From Artemia franciscana (taxonomy: Eukaryota > Arthropoda > Branchiopoda > Anostraca > Artemiidae), in the NCBI RefSeq assembly GCF_032884065.1, contig NC_088863.1, positions 65,249,702 through 65,313,701 on the forward strand: 64,000 nucleotides of DNA, given 5' to 3'. Positions 24,880-37,344 of this stretch are shown here, piece after piece. The notes under the pieces are model-generated. The model did not search any database. It saw nothing but the letters and a program-made list of their open reading frames with translations, and had not been told where the DNA came from. Both the position numbers and the translations under genes were made by a program. Each line of letters begins with the position of its first letter. Positions within the stretch are counted from its first letter, which is position 1.

Positions 24880-26333
24880 GAAAAGTTCCAGATATCCCGG
24901 GGTATATTCTTAGAGAAAAAGAACACGATATTAATACTTGAATTCAATGGATTATGGAAAATTCTCTTACAGTTAATATTCAAATGAATGCAAATGGAGC
25001 CAATTTTGGACCACATTTTGAAACTACTATTAGAGATTTAAAAATAGAATGAATGATGGATATAGCTACAGATTTCAATTTACAACACTTGTAATATTTT
25101 ATTCTCGGAACGAAAATGAAGAGCACGAGTCTTTCCATTATCAAAGCTTTTCCTAGATTTCTAATCCAAATAGTGATAACGAAAAAAATCCATATAAACA
25201 GTAATCATTGCAATAGACGCACATCAGTAATGGAATACACCCAGATCAGGTTTACAATTTGAAAGAGGCGACGGAATTGATTATCGAATAACAGGATTAC
25301 CAAAACATATGGGAGGTATTTATAAAGAACTACCTGAATTCCTATACCATAAAAATTCGTACATTAATATAAAAACAATGATATTAAATCCTTTATTTGG
25401 TCAATACTTGCGTATCTTCACCCAGTGAATGATAGCAATGTTGATAGAATATTAAAATATAAACCCTATAAAAATGAATTAAACTTCAAGTGATTAGTAA
25501 TTTTCCTATGGATATTAAATGCTTGAAAATAACTATAACATTATAATTTGTTTATTAGAAATAAGTGAACATAATTAAATGATTAGAGCTCATACTCATA
25601 AAACTAAGATCAATTGAAACACTGCTTCATATTTGATTAATTTAATGTATTTTGGTAATCTTTATGTTTTAATGAAACATTCAACTAGATTATTGAGAAC
25701 TCAAATTACTATACATGAATTGAAGATTTATCTTTGCACCTTCTCTGGAAGATATTTTAGAGAAGAGCAAAAGCTAGAAAAACATTCTAAAAAGTATAAC
25801 TGTGAAGATTCTTACATCTTTGCGCCAAAACCAGGATTTAAACTTGAATTTAAAATATAGCAAAACAAATGAGAGTACCTTGCTGTATAATAGCTGACAT
25901 TGAATCGTATAATTAAAAATTTTATCAAAAGAAAGGAAAAAAAAACAATTAAAGTAGCAAAGCAAAAGCCATTCACCTATGGATTCCAAGTAGATTATTC
26001 TTTTGATACGACACAACACAAATATCAAGAATACTTCGGTGAAGATGATATGGGGCAATTTCTAGCTACCATAACAGAATTGTGTACAGAAATAGCCAAT
26101 GAATATGAAAATACACAGAGAGATCATGGTTAAACACAAGAACAAGTAAGAGAAAAATGAAATAATTCAAGTATCAAAAGCTCTCATATTTGTAAAAAGA
26201 AAATAGTAGACAATAACTTTCATTTGCATTATGACTAAATGACTGGTAATATGCATGAATAACTCATGCAAAATGTATTAAAAACTTTATAATTCCTAAG
26301 TAGATCCTTATTGCAATGCAAAATCTCTCAAAA
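24880..26333 (+). pseudogene. Protein-primed DNA polymerase B, N-terminal part (Polinton-like), broken
   Basis: Series of frame-shifted pieces in the order expected for a Polinton-type polB. At about 25370-25490 there is a FIWSILAYLHPV-containing block with an NELN end. At 25633-25860 there is a cysteine/lysine-rich block (YFREEQKLEKHSKKYNC). A D-I-E motif at about 25897 corresponds to exonuclease motif I. At about 26180-26260 lies a degraded zinc-binding-like block (HICKKKIVDN...MTGNMHE). Replicative polymerase of a self-synthesising DNA transposon; dead here. The Helitron at 26334 interrupts it, and it resumes at 28075. A virus-derived origin (adintovirus-like) cannot be separated from a Polinton on this evidence. 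Confidence 0.6.
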
Positions 26334-26480
26334 TCTTATATATATAAAAATAAGTTGTCTGTGTGTGTGTGTGTGTCGAGTGACGTCATGTCATCAGGTC
26401 GTCATGTCGTCATTATGACGAGGACGTCATTAAAGGTATTTAAGACATTCGTTCACGGAAAGATGTTTAATTGTAAAATG

Positions 26481-26769
26481 AGTCTATGCCAAAAAACTTG
26501 CTGCTGATAGTGAAAGTAAGAAAAGAAAGCGTGCCGAGGAACCACAAGAACAGCAAGAAAACAGGCTTGCGGCTAAAGAACACAAAACCACGCAGTTAGA
26601 TGAAAATCCACCTGGACAGCGAGAGTCAAAACATATCAAAACTGAAAATGATAGCGATGATGATTGGGTTTGGGATTTTGACTTGGATAAGGTCATCAAA
26701 GCCTACCAGATTTTAGTTAGAAAAACAAAGGTTCGGCGATATGTATTTCATGGTGACGCTGAAAAATAA
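26481..26769 (+). CDS. Short ORF inside Helitron H1, uncharacterised
   Basis: 95-codon open frame following a TGA, with no ATG of its own at the start. The first half has the LAAD/ENRLAA-type repeats, rich in E, K, R and Q, that often precede Helitron replicase. The second half is different: an acidic stretch SDDDWVWDFDLDKV followed by a basic segment ending RRYVFHGDAEK and a TAA. I recognise no domain in the second half. It may be the remains of a larger Helitron ORF. Confidence 0.35.
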
Positions 26770-26799
26770 AGAAGAAAAAGAAAACTGAAAAAAGAAAAA

Positions 26800-27480
26800 A
26801 GGTAAAAACCTAAAAAAAAACTAAAAAGAAGAAACACTCAAAGAGAAATTACAGACCGGGATACAAATGACGACCGGGACAGAGGGAATATAAATGACGA
26901 CCGGGTCACTCAAAGAGAAATTACAGACTGGGATACCGGGACACAAATGACGACCGGGACACAGGGAATATAAATGACGACCAGGACACAGGTATTTAAG
27001 AATATCGTTCAAAGACAAATTTTTAATTGTAAGAAAACTAAAAAGAAGATACTAAAAAACTAAAAAAGCTAAAAAACAAAAAAAAACAAAAGGTAAAAAA
27101 CAAAAAACTAAAAAAGAAAAAAAAACTAAAAAAAACTATAAAAAGGTAAAAACTAAAAAAAAAATTAAAAAAAATTAAAAACTGAAAAAGAAAAAAAAAC
27201 TAAAAAAAGGAAAAAAACTGAAAAACAAAGGAGAAAAAGAAAACTATAAGCCGGGACACAGGGAATATAAATGACGACCGGGACACTCAAAGAGAAATTA
27301 CAGACTGGGACCCTGGGACGCAAATAACGACCGGGAGATATAAATGACGACCGAGACACTCAAAGATAAATTACAGATCGGGATACCGGGAAACAAATGA
27401 CGACCGAGACATAGGGAATATAAATGACGAACGGGACGCTCAAAGAGAAATTACAGACTGGGACACAGGGACACACCATC
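26800..27480 (+). repeat. A-rich low-complexity zone plus Helitron-internal minisatellite
   Basis: Alternates AAACTAAAAAAG-type runs with copies of GACGACCGGGACACAGGGAA followed by TATAAAT. The units also include TCAAAGAGAAATTACAGAC. The same units appear inverted in the Helitron pieces at 58690-59035 and 59590-59990. Confidence 0.7.
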
Positions 27481-27890
<410 letters not shown>

Positions 27891-28039
27891 ATAACGAAAG
27901 AGAAATCTTTTTTCTTTTATCTATATGCACAGGTGGGACACAGGGACACAACTACGATGGCGCGTAGCTAATATGGCGCTTAACGACTTACGCGCAAGGG
28001 GGCTTGGGGGGGGGGGCGCAGCACCCCCACCAACTAGGT

Positions 28040-28074
28040 GTTGGGGTGGAGTGAAGCGCCACCCCAACAGCTAG
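28040..28074 (+). other. Helitron 3' terminal hairpin and CTAG end
   Basis: Stem GTTGGGGTGG (28040-28049) pairs with CCACCCCAAC (28059-28068); the loop is 9 nt, then AG and CTAG. In Helitrons this palindrome is thought to signal the end of rolling-circle transposition. Confidence 0.85.
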
Positions 28075-29935
28075 TATGACATATATTTCTTAGAGAATTA
28101 GTGCCGGATAACTGTGTTTTTGATTCAGCAAAGATGTTTATATCGCTTTATAAATTAATGGCTGTTAATTAATTCCAATAAGAAATGTATTTTATAGATT
28201 CACTCCGTTTTATGGCTTCATTGTTCGATCGGCTTTCTTAAAATTTTACAAAATGTGAATGTAAAGTAATTTTTTTTATTGTTTAAGAAATAATTTTAAG
28301 CATACTATTGATGTATTTCAAAATTCAGAAGAATTCAAAGAAATAATGGATAAACTTATTTATCCCTATCAATATATTTATATCTATGAAAAAATAAATG
28401 ATATAAAATTACCTTTAATAGGCTAGTTTTATTCTAGATTAAAAGGTAAAAATATTTCTGAAGAAGAATATATAAGACCGAAATCTATTTGGAAATCATT
28501 TAATGTAAAACGCTACTAGATTGCACTGAATTATATCTTAGAAATGATTTTTTAATTTTATCAGATGTTGAAAATTTTAGAAATTTATCTTTAAATATAA
28601 ATTAGATCCACATCACTTTTTTTCAGCGCTAGGACTAACATGGAATGCTTTTCTCAAACACTTCAGAAGCTGAAACTCTATTATTTTTTTACGAACATAT
28701 GTATACCTTTATTGAAAAAGAAATAAGAGGAGGTTTATCTCAGTGCATGAAAAGATATACTAAAGCAAATAATAAATAGATGAAAACCTTTGGTAAAACA
28801 AAACGTTCAAATTATTTAATCTATTGAGATACTAATAACTTCTACGGTTGAGAGATGTCTCAAAATTTGCATGAGAAAATAAAAATGAGTGAATTTATGA
28901 ATGTATATTTAAACACAACCTTCAAATTATTTGCTGTATTAAGATGCTAATAATTTACATGTTTGGTCAATGTACAAATATTACCAGACAATGGCTTCAC
29001 CTTTATCAATATACCCGATCATTTAAAAGAACAAAACACCTCATACTATTATGAACAAATAGAGGATTATTTTAAATCAGAAATGAATAAGGATAGTATA
29101 ATAGCCATTTGTAAATTTGATATAGAATAAATCCAGGATAATTATACAATTTACATAAGAACTACTTTAAATAATAAAATAAATTATGTTGTGAATTATA
29201 AGAAATTAAAATTGTATTTAAAAAATGGCTTAATATTGAAAAATTGAAATAGGATACTAACATTTACTGAGTCAACCTTTTTAAAAGAATATCAATCATA
29301 ATACTAAATTACGATAAAAGGGACCGAATAATTCCGAGAAATATTTTGTTAAATTCATGAATAATACTTGTTTTGGGAAAATCGTGGAAAATGTTACGAA
29401 ATGAGCAAGTATTGGATTACACTATGGATGAACAAAGACAAAAATTGATTAACAGACTTAAGTTTCGATTGAAAATAATCTTTAGTGACAATTTCTCGGT
29501 AGCCAAAATGGCTAAGTCGAAAATAAACCAATGTCAACATGTGTATATTGGATTTGCTGCATTACAGTTATTCAGGCTATATATGAAATTCTTTTATGAA
29601 TACATGAAACCAAAACATAGTGAAAAGATTGATTTAATTCAGATGGATACGGATAGCTTAATTTATTATATTCGAACTTAGGATTTTTATGAATAGATTA
29701 AAGCTGACATCCAAGAAAAGTTCGATAGTTTGGATTATGAGAAAGATAAATCTCATAGCTTCACTGTAGTCTGAAAAAAAGCCATTGGTATGATGAAGGA
29801 TGAATTATATCGGAAAATAATATTTTAGTCTTAGGTTTTAGATCAAAAGTAAATACTTACTGAAAATAGGATGATAATGAAACCAAAGCAAATAAAAAAT
29901 TGAAAGGTATGAAAACAAATATCGTTAAAGATAAA
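28075..29935 (+). pseudogene. Protein-primed DNA polymerase B, C-terminal part (Polinton-like), broken
   Basis: Continuation of the polymerase on the other side of Helitron H1. Visible blocks: FMAS-like text near 28210, a KxNxISEEEY-like stretch near 28445, a DANNLHVWSM-like motif near 28945 (motif A region), and FMNNTCFGKIVENV near 29355 (motif B region). Near 29640, inside 29373-29681, comes MDTDSLIYYI, the D-T-D catalytic motif C. The KAIGMMKDEL block is near 29780. Order and spacing match Polinton polB. Stops are everywhere. Confidence 0.68.
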
Positions 29936-31060
29936 GATCTGCATTTGCAGATGACACTACTTTAGGTGCTGCAGCTCTGGATGAATCATCCCTTATTCTA
30001 AAGCTTCAAGCAATGACTGAGAAAATACTCTTTTGGTTTGACATAAATCAACTAACTTTAAATGTAAAAAAGTCCTACCTTCTTATTTTTTCTCGTAAAG
30101 GTGTGAGCTGCCCCACAATTACTGAGCTTCAGGCTCCATAAGTCGTCCCCCGGATCAATATGTGCGTTTTCTGGGAGTTCTTTTGGATGATAATTTATAA
30201 TTTAAGTGGCATGTTCAAATAATAAGAGTAAAAATTTCCCGTGGACTCGGGATCATCCGAAAATTAAAGCGTTTATTTCCTTTCCCTATCCTCCGTCTTT
30301 TATATTTCTTTCTGATTTATCCTAATATATGTTACTGTTCGTCTGTGTGGATGTCCACATTTCCCTCGGTACTTGCTCCTATTCACAATCTTTGTGAGAA
30401 AGTGGCAGGAATTCTCTAGTCGGCTACACAAACTCCTCTTGACCTTCTCAAAATTTAAGATATTTATGTTTTATCTCTATCTTCGTTAACACATCAATAC
30501 TTCCAGGGAAATCTTCCATGTTGTTTTTCGGGACTGCTGAAACTAGCAGGGGAAGTAAATTTGTATATGGTTCGTAACCGGGAGGATGTGATGATTCCAG
30601 CTAGTCCATCGGTTTGTTCAGACTTAGGCCTGGCCGTGACTGTGGGGCGAGCTTGTAACTTGGTTCCCGCTGAGATCTGGCAGTCACGAACACTTGGTTT
30701 AAGAGACAGATGAAAAGTTTCTTATTAAAGGCTTTTTATTAAATGTTTCTTATGGTTTTCTTTTCTATTTGGGTTGTTGTTTTGTTGGTGTTGTATCCTC
30801 AATGACGCGAGAATTTTAATTTGTATTTTATTTTGGGATTATGTGAGGGTCGCTGTTTCGTGGGGACTGCCGATGAGTTGATTCCTTTTCCTGATATATT
30901 TATATTTAGATGTAGTTTAGTATGTTTATGACAAGTTTTATGATTCTTTATTTATTGTATGCCGTTTCCCAAATAACGGGCCATTGAGCCCTTTGGGATA
31001 TTGGTTTTGTTATTGTTATTTTATGAAAATAAATAGAAGTTGAACTTGAACTTGAAACTT
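29936..31060 (+). mobile_element. LINE-D: 5'-truncated CR1/L2-like LINE
   Basis: Starts abruptly within the catalytic box: F-A-D-D at 29944-29955, then TTLGAA and a frame-broken but readable RT C-terminus. Blocks include FSRKGVSCPTITELQ, VRFLGVLLDDN, RGLGIIRKLKRLFPFPILRL, YCSSVWMSTFPSVLAPIHNL and NREDVMIPAS. The 3' part has GCCGTTTCCCAAATAACGGG and ends in short TTGAACTTGAACTTGAAAC repeats near 31045, typical of CR1-like 3' ends. It sits inside the polymerase remnant, making a second nested insertion. Confidence 0.78.
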
Positions 31061-31160
31061 ATTATAATTTAAGAGTAAGTAAACATAGAATGCTCTCAGA
31101 AAACAAAATGTAAAAGTTCTAGACCCTTACGAAACTAAAAGAAAGTTTAAAAAATAATAT
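31061..31160 (+). pseudogene. Possible end of the Polinton-like polymerase after LINE-D
   Basis: Short readable text VSKHRMLSENKM, then a frame break and VLDPYETKRKF. It resembles the polB C-terminal region in which a K-H...K...L...D-x-K-R pattern recurs. It follows the LINE-D tail directly, as expected if the LINE split the gene. Weak on its own. Confidence 0.3.
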
Positions 31161-33963
31161 GTTGGACAAATAAGAGTCAAAAGATATTGGAGGGATTGCA
31201 GCCCTACTACAAAGTCAATTCATTCTCAAAATGAACGCAGTCAAAATTTTTAGAGAGTCATTTTTTCAGCATAGAAAAAGGGTCTAGCAAGTATTTATCT
31301 AGGGATATTGGGTATTCCACCCCCCCCCTCCAATTACGAAATTGGCTCATAATACCTTGTACGTAAATCAAAATACACGGTTGTCAATGTTTGATTTGTT
31401 ACCAATAAGACACCTCAGCAATATATCGAGAGTGACTCGGCGTGTTTTGTTGAAACTCGGGGCTAATACTACTACTTCTTTTGTATAATTTATTTAAATT
31501 TTTCGTTTCAATTTAAGTAAATAAAAAAAGTGTAAGTTTATCTAAGATGTCCAAGAGCATTTCTTTGGAATGATACTATGTTATTTTTAGGTCAACTTGA
31601 GGAGCCATTACATTAAGTTTCTAAATAATACTTGTGTCTGGATTAAACATTGATGAAAAAGTTTTTCCAACATAGAAATAACAACCCAAACTATGCATCA
31701 TTATAGAACAAGCCGTAAAGATGTACAATTTTTCCCCGGAAAAAACTACGTAAATGAAAAATGAACAGAAATTAATTTAAAAACCTTTTTCACAAACAAA
31801 TTTGTAAAAAAAAGTAGAAAGCAGAAATATCTTCCAAGCGTAAAACTGCCATAAATCACCACTAATAAATAAATGAAACCTACAACAAACAGAAATTTAA
31901 ATAAACAACCGATTCAAACTCAAAACAAGCAAAAATTAACACGAGTAGTGCTTAAAAGCCCTATGCCTTTTAAAGACCAGAGCATAATTCGCAATTTACT
32001 GAAAACAAAAGTGAAATTTAGATGTTTTCACGTTTTTGACTTTAATAGAGTAAAAGTTGTGGAAAATTAAAAGAATAAATATCAGTATATGTATATTAAT
32101 AGCATTTGGTCTATAGGTCAAAGCACTCCCCTCTCTAGGGGCATTTTCAGAGACACTATTGCCCCGTCTAGAGCATTGCTATGTCCAGGAGAAGTCCTAT
32201 CCTTGTTTATACCTGCAGGCAAAAGAAGTTGCAAAATCCTTGATATAATTTATTCTGTAATCAGAGTAGATATGTGAATAAAATTATTGTTATTGAGATC
32301 ACTAGTTGTTGTTACGCATATCTTATTGGGAAAATAGGTAATTTTGATTTATTTTTTTTTTATCAAGGGTGCTGAGAATATAAATTTATTATCAGTACTT
32401 GATATGAAATGGCAGAGTAATGTCAAACAAACTTACTCAAGACATGGATTATGATTTAAACAATGAAAGAAGTTAGCAATTTAGAATGTTTTTATCTTAT
32501 GTTTGGTCTGAGAATGGGTAATAGATTTTCTCCCTGAGTCTAGACACGTTATGTTCAAAGAAGAACGCGATCAGTAATCACTTAATCAAAGGCTATTTCT
32601 CAGCGTTGAAATAGCAATAATAACAAAGAATATCGAACAAGCGACTAAAATGACTTTGCAGCCAGTTGAACTTTATCCTTTTCAATCGTAGACATCGTGA
32701 CGAATGAAAACTTGGAACAATATCTTTTATAATCTAGTTGGTATTATACAGCTATCTGGAACTTTTCAGGATTAAAACACCATAGGTTACATTAATTATT
32801 ACGAAACTACCTAAATTGTCTAACGTTATCCTTTGTACCCGTTGCGTAGACACTTAATTTTAGGTTATAGTGAGTATGGGTACACCAACTAGCAAAAGAT
32901 ACAAACCCCTCAGTGCTTTCATTGTTTGCATAGGAAAAAAAAAACGGGACAAAACCAAAGTGTTGCTCTCGCAACACAATGAAACGGAATGATTTTTTCC
33001 GATATCACTTATCTAGCGGGTATAGATTTTTCTTTTTACTGTAAGTGAATTTATTGCAATTACATTTCATATACAGTAATCTTATTATTAAATGATAACT
33101 TACTATTATAGCAGATTTCACCATTATAAAATGTTTTTCATTTACACGGAACCACACTTGTGCAATACCTCAATAAATATAGTAGTAGTAACGTTAATTC
33201 CACAAAAAACACAACAACCTAGCCTTTCTACTCATTTGGATCAGTTTGGTTATCACTAGTTCAAAACGAATTGCTTGCTCATCTTCTCTCTAAATAAAGA
33301 AAGGCTATTAGATTCTAATTCAGAATTGGCTTCCATCCACTATTTTCAAGTGCACTCGCTTTTTTTGTCCCTATTTCTGTATTTCCAGTTGTTTTCAACG
33401 ATATTATTATGTTTGGAGCTCTTTGAAAAATCGGTGGGGGTTGAAGATTGTGTGATAGTGTTTTAAGAATTGTGCCACTAGATTTGTTCTTTTCTGGATT
33501 TTTTCTCCTGTTCACTGACTTTTTCAGTTTGTAATTCACGCTCCTTGTCGGGCTGTAGCCAATTTTGATTCCATGTCGTTGAAACTTTTCTCCTGTCTTC
33601 TTTTTATTCCTTTCACTTCTTTGTATGTGTTTGGCCAATCGAATGGCTTGCTGGGTAGACCGGGGCTTAAGCACAATGACCTAAAAAAAAGATGAAAGGA
33701 GAATGCAAAATATCAATTACTTCATGCACCTAAAGCACCTTCACTTGAAGGCTTTAAAAAGGCTTAGCGTTTATACTCAGGGTTTTCAATGGCTGTACTT
33801 TGGAAATGGAACCGAAGGGTATTTGAATTTATTATTTTAATAAGTTCCAAAATGTTCAATCTTTTGGATAAACCGTTGGATGGATTATTTTAATATTTTA
33901 GCGAAGCCTTGCTTGCTTGTATCACAGAACTTTGTTTGACCATATTCTTAAGTAAAACAGCTC
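31161..33963. other. AT-rich stretch without a recognised gene
   Basis: Small frames only (for example 31873-32070 and 32089-32277). The latter is followed by AATAAAATTATTGTTATTG, which looks like the 3' end of an unidentified retroelement. One minus-strand frame, listed separately, could be an exon. Confidence 0.35.
33315..33676 (-). CDS. Uncharacterised open frame, possible terminal exon
   Basis: About 119 codons open on the minus strand, immediately downstream of a pyrimidine-rich tract and TTTAG (about 33677-33690), which resembles a splice acceptor. The product would be strongly basic (many K and R; for example RLAKHIQRSERNKKKTGEK) with no domain I recognise, ending in GWKPILN. No partner exon was found upstream. 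It could equally be chance. Confidence 0.2.
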
Positions 33964-34156
33964 AAAATAGGGATGATACCTTTTTATTGACAGTGAATAG
34001 ATATAAAGCTATTTAACTGGATATTTCGAACACATATACAGTGTTCATCATCAGTAGTAAAACTGCTCATGATGAACACTGTATATGTGTTCGAAATATC
34101 CAGTTAAATAACTTTATATCTATTCACTGTCAATAAAAAGGTATCATCCCTATTTT
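33964..34156. repeat. Near-perfect palindrome with hammerhead-like core
   Basis: Arms of about 88 bp (33964-34051 and 34069-34156) are reverse complements with about one mismatch, around a 17-bp spacer. On the minus strand, CTGATGA (34054-34048), one base, a 6-bp stem GAACAC/GTGTTC with a 7-nt loop, and GAAA (34027-34024) follow each other. This is the conserved core of hammerhead ribozymes. The other arm has CTCATGA instead. ATGGAAAGGCAGTGTGGT follows at about 34176, the same words that open the Penelope-like frame at 49682. Confidence 0.7.
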
Positions 34157-34743
34157 CAACTGTTTTACTTTCAGCATGGAAAGGCAGTGTGGTTTTCGAA
34201 GTTATCTAGACCATATTCTTCTTTTTTTGTCCATTTTGGTCTATTAAAATCTTGGACATGATTTGTCCATCGAGAGCTATTTAAATCTTCAATTCTCTTA
34301 CCACCAACTAATGGAAAACTGTAAAGGAGAGCAATGTGCTGATGTCGGGGCAAGATAACACAGCATAACATGAGCATAACACAACGTTTGGAAAGCATGA
34401 TACAATAGAAGTTGCTCAAGTAAACTTTCATTTCTTCGAGCCTTGTTTCTAGTTTTGAGTTGTAACTTCAGTAAAAGTCGGGGAAAAAAATTAGCCACCT
34501 GTTACTAAAGGAAGTTAAACTTGAATCTTAAAGAGATTAAGAGGTCACCCCATTCCTTCGCTCAATCCCCCATTACCAAAAATTTTCATATAATAGTAAA
34601 TACAGAATTTAGAATTACAAAAAAGAAGCATTTTTCACAGATGAGAATGGCCAATAAATATAAGCTATTTGTGATTTTGGTTGAGTTTTGGCTGGTTTTA
34701 ATAGGAACGGATGATACTGCCCTCTTAAATTTTAGTAGATCTC

Positions 34744-34798
<55 letters not shown>

Positions 34799-36139
34799 AT
34801 AGTTACTTTTCTTGATAGAGTAAGAAAAAAACCTTCATTTAGCCATTTTGAAAATCACAAGGGGGCTGGTAACTTCATTTTTATGGAAGAAAGTCACATA
34901 GCAACATTGCGAAAAAAAAAAATCCTGATTTGGCGTAGAAACCAGCGAAAATTCCATAAAAGCTTGTTAATGCCTATATGACTCCTCGTCAACTTTTAGC
35001 ATTTAGTTAGGCATGTTGTATTTTCTGTCTCATAAAATGGCACAATCATTTCAATCTATGCTATTGAAGGCATAAAGGTGACCCATGCTTCCTTCAATGC
35101 TGGCCCAACCAATCTTTGCGCAGAAATTAGACATATTATGTCTTGTCTGGACACGAATTATCCAAAGGATTTTAAATCTTTAAAATTGGAGAGCCTAAGT
35201 TGGCAATTGGCCCTTCTGGAAGGCCCTTCGGCTATTGCGCCTTAAAATTCTTAGCAAAAATGTAGGAATGTTGTTTGAACCAAAAACCGTGGCAAGATTA
35301 TTTTTCTATAAGACTGGGAAACAGAAGTAAGCCTACAAACTCCCTAAATCCCCCAACGCCCTTTGATAACTGTAAAAAGAAGTGATTTATGTGACTCCTA
35401 GTTTAAAGTGAACTACCACAAAAAGCAGGGCATTTTAGTGGCACTTTTGCAGAAAGGCTGGCATATGGCGCATTTTTAGCATCAGAACTATGAAAGAATT
35501 TTTAATATATTAAGTTTGAGGCATAAGATACTTCTGTGCCCCCTCCGCTCGAAATTCTCAGCTACTTGGTTGGCATCTTATACGATATTTGGACCGGAAT
35601 AACTCAAGAACAAGGGTAATCAGTTTATTGAAAAATCAAAGGATCGAGTTACTCCAATGTCGTCATATGAGTGGAAGGAGTGGAAGAACAGAGATGGCAT
35701 GTGACCCCTTCAGCGTCTCACGACCAAAATGTTCAGTAGACAGGTTGGCAGACATTGTTTAATTGATCAGCTTGAAATTTATAGGAACACTGTGTTAGGC
35801 AAATGATACAAGAGAATGTCAGTCCTACTGCTGTTATTACCTTTTTTCGGTTATTGCACCAAAGTTATCAACTCCTTCCATATTGGCTAAGTAATTTTTG
35901 GGTAAAGGGATTGATGAAAGGCATTCCCACCTATTTCTTGTATTTCGGTCTCTACACTGTTTCTATTTTATACAAAAACCCAAAGAGTTTTTCCTGCTGC
36001 TGTTGTTATACAAACCGTGTGATCATTAAGGTGAGTGCCTGGTCCGCAATGTACATGAAGTGTTTAATTCTAAGAGTCTGTTCAGACGATATTGTCCCCC
36101 CTTCAAGGTCTTACAATTACAATACTTATTATTATTCTG
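34157..36139. other. Mostly unassigned sequence, with a poly(A) run
   Basis: Apart from the A-run at 34748-34796, I see no supported gene. 35803-36174 on the plus strand is open but is opposite to the hAT remnant and has no domain. Confidence 0.35.
34748..34796 (+). repeat. Poly(A) tract, about 48 bp
   Basis: Uninterrupted A-run. It could be the tail of a retrotransposed sequence, but no source sequence is recognisable upstream. Confidence 0.9.
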
Positions 36140-37312
36140 TTTCAATACTTTTACCACATCCGTTGCACTCGTAGTTTCAATGAAGTCCTTCGAGCAGATT
36201 AAAATTTTGTGTCTCAGTATTTTGATAAGAAAAAGACGAGTCCTTTCACTTTTTTAGTTGCTACATCAAATCGAGTGTTCGCTGACTATAATATTTTGCA
36301 AACAATATCAACCACCAACAGAATTTCATACTATGCGATAGTGGTAAGGATAAACTGAAAGTATGTCACTCTGAAATTTTAAAGAGATTCGGATTTGGTC
36401 TTTCACGTCAAGATCATTGGCCTCTTCTGCGCTAGTAAATAAGGCTCTCTTATTTGTTTCGTTTGGTTCACAGCGCTTTCTCATTTTCGATGCAATATTC
36501 CCATTGCATGTCTTGCAGTGATTATACAGTGGCATAAAGAACAGCACCTTCCAAAATCTTCAGTTTTACAGTTGAAGTAATAAACATCCCACAAATTCTT
36601 AGCTGATGTTCAAAAATGATATTATTTGTGAATTCCTTTTGACCATATCTTCTAACACATGAAGGAGAACTTGACAGCCATAAGGTATGAAATATGCATC
36701 CCTGTTGTAGTGGAGGCTGTGTGCATGGACTCGTACTCGCTTCTTCTTCAAATCGGGTCGGCTGGAACATTCTTGTTCTTGACTGGCTTCAAGATGTGGG
36801 CCAAGTTCCCTGATTAGTGGTAGTAATGAATCTGACAAGCTTTTTCTGCAGTGTAATCAACGATCAAAAACTATGTAAAATATTCCATAATATTCATGTT
36901 AGGCTACAACCTATCTATAAAGTGCAATGTCAGAATCATCTTTTTTGTGGCTAACGTTAGGTTTAATACAAAGTATAAATGAAAAGTACTTGGTAAGCGT
37001 GACATTATTAGTTACAGTCTTTGTTTCCTCAGGCGCCATCAACTCAATGAGTAGGTTCTGATTCTGGTGATCAAGATAATGATCCTGTTTTTCTTCGTCC
37101 TTAATGCGATGAAAATACTCAATGACAACTGAAGAAAATTTTACCAGTATCTTAAATAAAGCCTAAATATTTTCTATTGTTTGGCGGACATATTTTTTTC
37201 TCTTTTACCTTGAAGAATGCTATAATTCTCTCCAAAATACTGTACGGCAAGATTCTTGTCAGGACTCCAAGACAAAGCAGTTTTTATTTTTTGATCTGTT
37301 CCGGAATTATGC
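36140..37312 (-). pseudogene. hAT-type transposase remnant (DUF4371 family)
   Basis: Minus-strand pieces occur in family order. 37312-37209: NLAVQYFGEN, the usual leading block. 37128-36930: HYLDHQNQNLLIELM, then TKYFSFIL...PNVSHKK, corresponding to the catalytic-region D-C-T-P-D-x-S-H block with the aspartates lost. 36836-36600: VRVHAHSLHYNRDAYFIPYG followed by CQVLLHVL, matching the V-Q-A-R...N-P-x-A-x-x-V-P-C...H-x-L-N-L-V block. About 36290-36200: a degraded LKGLVFFLSKY-like block. Frameshifts separate them, and the C-terminal dimerisation domain is not seen. Family match is by eye. Confidence 0.6.
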
Positions 37313-37344
37313 TGTTTATGAACAAAGCTTAACCCCCCACCCAA

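Noticed and set aside
36326..36838. A host gene with several exons on the minus strand at 36.3-37.3 kb
   Set aside because: First considered because exon-like blocks could be joined by plausible splice sites. The blocks match hAT transposase in order, so a decayed transposon explains them better.
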